Assembly: GCF_008014675.1 (NCBI RefSeq)
Contig: NZ_VOXD01000003.1
Coordinates: 186,001-250,000 of the forward strand
Direction: 5' to 3'
DNA length: 64,000 bases
From: Neolewinella aurantiaca
Lineage (GTDB): Bacteria; Bacteroidota; Bacteroidia; Chitinophagales; Saprospiraceae
The number at the start of each line of letters is the position of its first letter. Positions within the stretch are counted from its first letter, which is position 1. The position numbers and the translations under genes were made by a program. The notes under the pieces are model-generated. The model was not told the origin of the DNA, searched no databases, and saw only the letters and a program-made list of their open reading frames with translations. This document shows, one piece after another, positions 1-7,000 of the stretch.

Positions 1-343
1 CGAAATTGAAGACAAGTTCATTGGCAACGACGACATCGAGCAAATGTGTCTGCTCGGCCTCGGTATGCCGCAGCCTATCCTGCTGGTTTCCCTGAGCGAG
101 ATCGGGGAGGCGCGGCCGCGGGATGCAGTGCACGAAGCGTTGCGGGGCCAGCTTACTTTCGTGAACGCCAAGCTCGCGAGCTATAAAAAAGTTGCCGGCA
201 TAGTGATCGTCAAAGAGCCGTTTACGGTGGAGAACGACATGATGACCCCCACGCTGAAAATCAAGCGCTCGAAAGTACACAACCGGTATAAAGACCGGAT
301 GCTGGCCTGGATTGAGAGTGGGGATGCAGTGATTGAGGAGTAG
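1..343 (+). CDS. Acyl-CoA synthetase (AMP-binding), C-terminal fragment
   Basis: The reading frame is open from base 2, so this is the 3' end of a gene that starts before the window; about 113 residues are visible. The stretch runs from an ...EDKFIGNDDIEQ... segment through a strand-rich lid domain to LKIKRSKVHNRYKDRM near the end. The Lys in that last motif is where long-chain acyl-CoA synthetases of the ANL family carry the adenylation lysine in the mobile C-terminal domain. The family activates fatty acids (ATP + acid to acyl-AMP, then acyl-CoA) in the cytoplasm. The first ATG inside the frame is at 44 but the upstream residues fit the family, so it is not the start. Substrate cannot be judged from this fragment. 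Confidence 0.8.
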   Translation, partial: EIEDKFIGNDDIEQMCLLGLGMPQPILLVSLSEIGEARPRDAVHEALRGQLTFVNAKLASYKKVAGIVIVKEPFTVENDMMTPTLKIKRSKVHNRYKDRMLAWIESGDAVIEE

Positions 344-443
344 GTACTTGTTCTTCGACCTTCAGGCCGGCGGGAGATTTGGGCTTTTTGCTCTGCTCGC
401 CGGTCTCAGGGTCGGGGGACCAAAGATTATAAATAAACAACCA

Positions 444-1229
444 ATGCAAAAAGCAATATTGTTACTATTGGCCCTGGGCACTTTTGCCTGTAACGCCACT
501 CCGGATGAGGCTTCAGAAGCTACCTCTACCGAAACCACCACTCCCGCCTCCGACGACTGGATCACCCTCTTCGACGGTACCTCCACCGAAGGCTGGCGCG
601 GCTACAACGCCGAAACCATGCCCCCCGGCTGGGTCATTGAGGACGGCGTGCTCACCTTCGACGACGGCGCAAAAACCTCCGACGCAGAGTACGAGGGCGG
701 CAAAGACATCATCTACGCCGCCGAGGAATTTGACAACTTCGAGCTGCAGTTGGAGTGGAAGATTCCCCCCGGTGGCAACAGCGGTATCTTTTATCACGTG
801 AAGGAAGGCTACGGCGCTCCTTCGGAAGTCGCACCGGAATACCAGCTCATCGACGACGAGAACTATACCAAATACCACGACATTACAGCTTACAACAAAA
901 GCCTCGGCTATTCCGCCGATTTGCAGGATTGGCAATCCACGGGCGCCGATTACGCCATGTACCCCGCGCCGATGGATGAGCGGAACCTGAAGCCAGCCGG
1001 TGAATGGAATACTACCCGGATCATCTTTACGCCCGAACGCGCCGAGTATTGGCTCAACGGTAAGCAAGTCGTCTCTTTTGTCCCCTGGTCAGATGACTGG
1101 AAAGAACGCAAAAACAGCGGTAAATGGGACAACGCACCCGACTACGGAAAATTCAAAACGGGCTATATTGGCCTGCAGGACCATGACAGCGCGCTGTGGT
1201 TTCGGAACATCAGGATTAAACGACTATAG
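444..1229 (+). CDS. DUF1080 (3-keto-disaccharide hydrolase family) lipoprotein
   Basis: 261 residues starting at the ATG at 444; an in-frame extension to 333 overlaps the upstream stop region and lacks a signal peptide, so it is rejected. The N-terminus MQKAILLLLALGTFAC is a lipoprotein signal with Cys at residue 16. The body holds the DUF1080 landmarks: FDGTSTEGWRG (about 42-52), GGNSGIFYHVKEG (about 110-122), YQLIDDENY and the closing GYIGLQDHDSALWFRNIRI. The fold is a jelly roll; characterised members cleave 3-keto-glycosides made by a partner oxidoreductase. The next gene on the same strand, 120 bp away, is a Gfo/Idh/MocA oxidoreductase, which fits that two-step scheme. It probably acts in the periplasm or on a membrane. 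The family is clear; the substrate is unknown. Confidence 0.88.
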   Translation: MQKAILLLLALGTFACNATPDEASEATSTETTTPASDDWITLFDGTSTEGWRGYNAETMPPGWVIEDGVLTFDDGAKTSDAEYEGGKDIIYAAEEFDNFELQLEWKIPPGGNSGIFYHVKEGYGAPSEVAPEYQLIDDENYTKYHDITAYNKSLGYSADLQDWQSTGADYAMYPAPMDERNLKPAGEWNTTRIIFTPERAEYWLNGKQVVSFVPWSDDWKERKNSGKWDNAPDYGKFKTGYIGLQDHDSALWFRNIRIKRL

Positions 1230-1304
1230 TAGTCCTGAAATTAAGGTCCCGGAGGAACGAGGTCGTTACGCCGGGCAAGGTCGATCAAGTAAAGCACTCA
1301 CGGA

Positions 1305-1328
1305 GTCCGGTTTTTTTTGATTCCGGAC
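1305..1328. other. Small hairpin with T8 loop
   Basis: GTCCGG (1305-1310) and CCGGAC (1323-1328) enclose a loop containing eight T residues. It lies between the DUF1080 and oxidoreductase genes. It may be a weak attenuator or chance; the stem is only 6 bp. Confidence 0.3.
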
Positions 1329-1349
1329 AGCAAGTCCAAATTTCAACCA

Positions 1350-2723
1350 ATGAAAAGAAGAACATTCATAACCACTTCTGCCGCCGCCCTTGCGGCAGTA
1401 ACCCTGCCCGGCTGTGGCGGTTCCGCCACGGAAACTGCTACTGCGACCGTAGCGAAAAAACTAACTAACCTCCGGACCGCTCATATCGGAATCGGCAATA
1501 TGGGCCTCGAAGACCTGAAGGCCGTGGCCTCTCATGGTAAGGTGATCGTAACGGCGCTCTGCGACGTGGACGACAATTATCTCAGGGCCGCTTCCGAATT
1601 ATTCCCCGACGCAAAAACCTATAAAGATTACCGTGTGATGCTTACGGAGTTGGGCGATGACGTAGATGCAGTGATCGTTTCCACTCCGGATCACACCCAC
1701 GCGCCCGCTTCGATGAAGGCCATGGAAATGGGCAAGCCGGTGTACTGTCAAAAACCCTTGACGCACCACGTCTCCGAAGCGCGGGCGATGCGCAAAATGG
1801 CGGCCGACAAGGGCCTGACTACCCAGATGGGGATTCAGGTGCATTCGTTCTACGACTATAAACTGGCGACGCTGCTGATTCAGTCCGGCATCGTCGGTAA
1901 GGTGAAACGGGTACGCGCCTGGTCTCCAAAAAACTGGGGCACCGATGCCGCCGCGCCGGAAGGCTCAGACCCTGTGCCGGATACCCTCGACTGGAACCTC
2001 TGGCTCGGAACCTCCGCCGAACGGCCCTACAAAGCCGAAGTGTACCACCCCATGAACTGGCGTAAACTCGTGGATTATGGCTGTGGAACCCTCGGCGATA
2101 TGGGTGTCCATATCTTCGATACACCCTACAATGCGCTTGCGCTGGACGTGCCGAATACCATCAAGACCGAATGCCGCCCGCCCAACGGGTTCGGCTTCCC
2201 GGAAAACAACGTGGTAACCTACACCTTCCCCGGAACGAAGTATACCACCGATGAGTTTCAATGGGTTTGGTATGATGGCCCCGGCGTCCCGGATACGGAG
2301 CACCCTGAAATGCAACTCCCCGACGGAGAAACGCTGCCGGAACAAGGTGCGCTTTTCATCGGAACCGAAGGAACGCTTCTGTTGCCCCATTTCATGGAGC
2401 TGCCCCGTAAGATCGTGGACGGCAAATACGTCGACATCAGTACGGAGATCACCGCCGTAGAGAAAGAACACAATATGCCCGAGCCCGTGCGCGACTACGC
2501 CTCCGAGAGCCCGAAACATTACCACCAGTTTGTGGATGCCTGTCTCGGCGAAGGTGAGTGTACCGCGCCGTTCGACTACGCGGCACGGCTTACAGAAACA
2601 ATACTACTGGGGGTTATTGCAGGGCGGTTCCCTGGTGAAACGCTGCACTGGGACAACGCTTCCGCCCGTTTCCGGGAAGAAAAAGCGAATGCTTTTCTGG
2701 ACTCGCCCTACCGGACGTTTTAA
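1350..2723 (+). CDS. Gfo/Idh/MocA family oxidoreductase with Tat signal and lipobox
   Basis: 457 residues from the ATG at 1350; the longer frame from 1317 puts 11 odd residues before the export signal. MKRRTFI followed by a hydrophobic run and LPGC is a twin-arginine signal ending in a lipobox, so the enzyme is probably exported folded with its cofactor and lipid-anchored. The Rossmann motif HIGIGNMG lies near residues 45-52, the dinucleotide-domain QKP variant of the usual EKP near 145, and the catalytic-domain stretch GCGTLGDMGVHIFD near 255-268 carries the family Asp and His. Members oxidise or reduce sugars with NAD(P). Placed right after a DUF1080 protein, it likely makes or handles 3-keto-glycosides. 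Exact reaction is inferred from context. Confidence 0.88.
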   Translation: MKRRTFITTSAAALAAVTLPGCGGSATETATATVAKKLTNLRTAHIGIGNMGLEDLKAVASHGKVIVTALCDVDDNYLRAASELFPDAKTYKDYRVMLTELGDDVDAVIVSTPDHTHAPASMKAMEMGKPVYCQKPLTHHVSEARAMRKMAADKGLTTQMGIQVHSFYDYKLATLLIQSGIVGKVKRVRAWSPKNWGTDAAAPEGSDPVPDTLDWNLWLGTSAERPYKAEVYHPMNWRKLVDYGCGTLGDMGVHIFDTPYNALALDVPNTIKTECRPPNGFGFPENNVVTYTFPGTKYTTDEFQWVWYDGPGVPDTEHPEMQLPDGETLPEQGALFIGTEGTLLLPHFMELPRKIVDGKYVDISTEITAVEKEHNMPEPVRDYASESPKHYHQFVDACLGEGECTAPFDYAARLTETILLGVIAGRFPGETLHWDNASARFREEKANAFLDSPYRTF

Positions 2724-2731
2724 TGGCTACG

Positions 2732-2798
2732 GGGTTGTCCTCCGGAGCGCACGGGCTAAAGGGTGGTTTCAGTCACCTGATTCTCCGGAGGACAACCC
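2732..2798. terminator. 16-bp perfect inverted repeat after the oxidoreductase gene
   Basis: GGGTTGTCCTCCGGAG at 2732-2747 is matched exactly by its reverse complement at 2783-2798, with a loop of 35 bases. It starts 8 bases after the stop codon. No clear T tract follows, so it could end transcription, protect the 3' end of the mRNA, or be a remnant of a mobile repeat. Confidence 0.55.
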
Positions 2799-2855
2799 AT
2801 TGATTTACCGACCGAACGTACGTTGTATAACATACGTTTCACGGGAAAACCAAAA

Positions 2856-4037
2856 ATGGCAAGTACTGCGAAACGTCCCTTTTACCGCAAGAAAAAATTC
2901 CTGATTCCTGCTGTTCTGCTGGTGCTGTTGATCGTATTTCGGTTGTTACTACCCGGCATCGTGAAGAAGGAGGTCAATAAAGCCCTTGCCAACATTCCGG
3001 GCTATTACGGCCATGTAGAGGATATTGACATTGCGCTGTACCGTGGTGCCTACGCCATCGACGGGCTTTACCTCAACGTAGTGGACGGACAAACCCAAGT
3101 CCCTTTTCTTAAACTGCCACGAACGGACATTTCGGTGGAGTGGAAGTCGCTCTTCAAAGGGAAATTCGTTAGTGAGATTTACGTCTACAACCCCGAGCTG
3201 ATTTACCTGCTCGAAGACCAGGAAACCCTGACCGAAGCCGAAGCACCTGAGATAGAAGACTGGACCAAAGCAATTACCGATATTGTACCGGTGGACATCA
3301 ACCACTTTGAGATCATCGATGGTAAACTGGCCTACGTAGAAGTCAACACCGAACCGAATATCGACCTCCACCTTCATAGTTTACACATGACGGTAGATAA
3401 CCTGCGTAACGTAGTGGCCAAAGAAAGAACTTTACCCTCTCCCTTTCGGGCAACTGCGGTGTCTATCGGTAATGGTAATATGGTGCTGGAGGGGAATGTG
3501 AATGTGATCAAAGAAATTCCGGATTTGGACCTGACGTTTTCTTTGGAATCTATCGATGCTCCGGCCCTCAACGATTATACGGAGTATTACGCCGGAGTCG
3601 ACTTTGCGTCCGGGACCGTGAACATGTACAGCGAAGTGGCCATCGCGGATGGCTACATGAAGGGGTACTTCAAGCCAATGCTCGAAAACGGTAAGTTTCA
3701 TAGTAAGGAAGATGGCCTGCTGGAAACAGTTTGGGAAGGTTTGGTCGGGTTCTTTAAGTTCGTACTTCAGAACCAGAAAACGGACACTTTCGCGACCAAA
3801 GTCCCCCTGGAAGGGGACTTGAATGCAGTCACGGCGAGCATCTGGCCTACCGTTACCAGCATCTTCAAAAATGCGTTCATCAGTGCCTTCAAAGAGCAGC
3901 CCGACGAAGACATCGAATATCAGGATGCCTTTCAGGAGGGCGAAGAGGAAGAAATGACCGGCAAGGAGCGCCGCCAGGCGCGTCGTGCAGCCCGAAAAAA
4001 AGAAAAAGAGGAGCAAAAGGAAAAAGAGGCCGAATGA
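2856..4037 (+). CDS. DUF748 / AsmA-like membrane-anchored protein
   Basis: 393 residues from the ATG at 2856. A basic N-terminus (KRPFYRKKK) leads into a single membrane span, roughly residues 12-30, then a long periplasmic part rich in beta strand with DISVEWKSLFKGKFVSEIYVYNPELIYL, the pattern of DUF748/AsmA-like lipid-transfer or envelope proteins. The last 45 residues are highly charged (runs of Glu, then Arg/Lys/Glu) and look disordered or coiled. AsmA-like proteins bridge or organise the Gram-negative envelope; a specific role cannot be read here. It is followed by a convergent giant gene only 57 bp away, with a dispersed 18-bp repeat in the gap. Confidence 0.72.
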   Translation: MASTAKRPFYRKKKFLIPAVLLVLLIVFRLLLPGIVKKEVNKALANIPGYYGHVEDIDIALYRGAYAIDGLYLNVVDGQTQVPFLKLPRTDISVEWKSLFKGKFVSEIYVYNPELIYLLEDQETLTEAEAPEIEDWTKAITDIVPVDINHFEIIDGKLAYVEVNTEPNIDLHLHSLHMTVDNLRNVVAKERTLPSPFRATAVSIGNGNMVLEGNVNVIKEIPDLDLTFSLESIDAPALNDYTEYYAGVDFASGTVNMYSEVAIADGYMKGYFKPMLENGKFHSKEDGLLETVWEGLVGFFKFVLQNQKTDTFATKVPLEGDLNAVTASIWPTVTSIFKNAFISAFKEQPDEDIEYQDAFQEGEEEEMTGKERRQARRAARKKEKEEQKEKEAE

Positions 4038-4070
4038 ACGGAACACGCTTGTTCTTCCATCCGTCACCTT

Positions 4071-4088
4071 GCACCTGCGGCCGCGCCC
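4071..4088 (+). repeat. Dispersed 18-bp element, copy a
   Basis: Perfect match (18/18) to GCACCTGCGGCCGCGCCC, forward orientation, in the 57-bp gap between two converging genes. Confidence 0.85.
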
Positions 4089-4094
4089 GAGGAG

Positions 4095-7000
4095 TTATCT
4101 CATCAGAACGAAATCTCCCTTCACAACTTCTTCGTCTCCGTTGATCAGGCGAACCTCCACGTAGAAAACAAACACAGCCGGATTCATCGGTTTCCCGTTC
4201 AGCATTCCGTCCCAGCCGAAGTTGGGATTGTTGCGGGGGATGGAACCGTCGACGGTACTTAAATCAGTCGCTGAGTTGCCGGCGTCGAAAACCATCTCGC
4301 CCCAGCGGTCAAAAATCCTGAAGGCCGTTACGGCCTCTACTTCGTTTCCGACAAACGGGAAAATCAGGTCGTTCACGCCGTCGCCGTTGGGCGAGAAGGC
4401 GGAAGGAACGTAAACATCAGGCGCGGTTCTTACGCCGATGTTTATGCCATCGTCGCCCAGGCAGCCGTTGAGGTCGGTAATGGTTAGCGAAACAGATCTG
4501 TTGTCGAGGGGAAGTAGGTCAACCTCCGGACAATTGATGCAATCTACTCCCAGCCAGATGAAGCTGTCGACCACCACGATGTTGTAAGCCGGGTCGAGTA
4601 CGATGTTTTCTCCCAAATCAATTATGGTGTCACGACCAAAATCCACCGTGATTTCGCCTGGTTCGGCGATGCCCACCTGTTGCATTAGCATGCATCCGTT
4701 TGCATCCTCTACCGCAATGTTATACATGCCCGGCGAGAGGAAATTGAACTGCGGTTCGTCGCTGAACAGAAGGCCGTCGATGCTGTAGGAGTATGGTGGG
4801 GTGCCACCAACTACTGCGTCAAACCGGATGGATCCATTGTCTGCCCCAAAGCACTGGCTGTCGTTGGCCGTCAGGGCAATGGCAATAGGTTCTGGTTCGG
4901 GGACCAACAGACTATCGGTACCGGAGCATCCGTTAGCATCGGTCAGTGTTACGGTATACCATCCGCCGGTTAATTCTGTTTGTACGAGTCCGGTCTGGCC
5001 ATTGCTCCAGCGGATATTCTCAGGCGTTACGCCATCAGGAACGTTACTCACCTGAAGAGCTGCATTTGCTGCGCCAGAACAACTGACACCGCCGCCAGCG
5101 TGACCGGAAATGACGTCGATTTGGAACGTCAGCGTCGGACATGGATCGACAGGTGTACCCTGGCAAGGAATACAGATTGATCCATCGCAGTCGAGGGTCG
5201 TAGCTACATCGTTTTCGGTATTGGGGTTTCCGTCGTCACAAGGGACTATGGAGGCGGGGCCGCTGGTGCAATCCAGGGGCGTTCCGGAGCAGGGTTCGCA
5301 AATAGCTCCGTCGGCGGTGAGCACGGTTTCCGTATCGTTGATGGTGCAATCGTTGCCGTCGTCGCAGGGGAGGACCATCGTGTCATCGTCGTCGCAGTTG
5401 GCGGGTACGCCCGCACAAGGGATGCAAACCGATCCGTCGCAAAGGAGGAAAGTCTCCATATCGTTGATGGTGGATGGGTCGCCGTCGTCGCATGGTCTTA
5501 TGTCGGTGGGGCCGTCGTTGCAGTCGATGGGTGTTCCTGCGCAGGGCACGCAGATGGAGCCGTCGGCAGTGAGTACGGTTTCCATATCGTTGATGGTGCA
5601 ATCGTTGCCGTCGTCGCAGGGGAGGACCATCGTGTCATCGTCGTCGCAGTTGGCGGGTACGCCCGCACAAGGGATGCAAACTGATCCGTCGCAGAGTAGG
5701 ACGGTTTCCATATCGTTGATGGTGGATGGGTTGCCGTCGTCGCAAGGTCTTATGTCGGTGGGGCCGTCGTTGCAGTCGATGGGTGTTCCTGCGCAGGGTA
5801 CGCAGATGGAGCCGTCGGCAGTGAGCACAGTTTCCGTATCGTTGATGGTGCAATCGTTGCCGTCGTTACAGGGGAGAACCATCGTGTCATCGTCGTCGCA
5901 GTTGGCGGGTACGCCCGCACAAGGGATGCAAACCGATCCGTCGCAGAGCAGGAAGGTTTCTACATCGTTGATGGTGGATGGGTTGCCGTCGTCGCAAGGT
6001 CTTACGTCGGTGGGGCCGTCGTTGCAGTCGATGGGTGTTCCTGCGCAGGGTACGCAGATGGAGCCGTCGGCAGTGAGCACGGTTTCCGTATCGTTGATGG
6101 TGCAGTCGTTGCCGTCGTCGCAGGGGAGGACCATCGTGTCATCGTCGTCGCAGTTGGCGGGTACGCCCGCACAAGGGATGCAAACCGATCCGTCGCAAAG
6201 GAGGAAAGTCTCGATATCGTTGATGGTGGATGGGTTGCCGTCGTCGCAAGGTCTTACGTCGGTGGGGCCGTCGTTGCAGTCGATGGGTGTTCCTGCGCAG
6301 GGTACGCAGATGGAGCCGTCGGCAGTGAGTACGGTTTCCATATCATTGATGGTGCAATTGTTGCCGTCGTTACAGGGCTGCATCATTGTTTCGTCGTCGT
6401 CACAGTTTGCCGGTTCTCCTGCACAAGGGATGCAAACCGATCCGTCGCAGAGCAGGAAGGTTTCCATATCGTTGATGGTGGATGGGTTGCCGTCGTCGCA
6501 AGGTCTTACGTCGGTTGGGCCGTCGTTGCAGTCGATGGGTGTTCCTGCACAGGGTACGCAGATGGAGCCGTCGGCTGTGAGTACGGTTTCCATATCATTG
6601 ATGGTGCAATCGTTGCCGTCGTTACAGGGCTGCATCATTGTTTCGTCGTCGTCACAGTTTGCCGGTTCTCCTACACAAGGGATGCAAACCGATCCGTCGC
6701 AGAGCAGGAAGGTTTCCATATCGTTGATGGTGGATGGGTTGCCGTCGTCGCAAGGTCTTACGTCGGTGGGGCCGTCGTTGCAGTCGATGGGTGTTCCTGT
6801 ACAGGGTACGCAGGTGCTTCCGTCACTGTTGAGGACGGTTTCCATATCATTGATGGTACAGTCGTTGCCGTCGTTACAGGGCTGAGTGGTCGTGGTTCCT
6901 GAGCTGCACCCGGAAGCAACTCCCGCACATGGAATGCAGATAGAGCCGTCACAATCGAGTCGGGTTTCAACATCATCGATGGTGTTGGGGTCGCCGTCAT

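Noticed and set aside
2833-2849. parS-like sequence (GTTTCACGGGAAAAC)
   Set aside because: Only about 12 of 16 bases match TGTTTCACGTGAAACA, the central symmetry is broken, and it lies far from parB.
5271-6782. Regular 252-bp spacing taken at first as a possible CRISPR-like or satellite array
   Set aside because: The repeats are coding, contiguous and in frame, with no unique spacers.
5110-6885. 591-residue open frame on the plus strand across the repeat array
   Set aside because: It is the mirror of the Cys/Asp-rich repeats in the minus-strand gene: long only because the repeat has no stops in that frame. Ser/Gln-rich, no start context, no domain.
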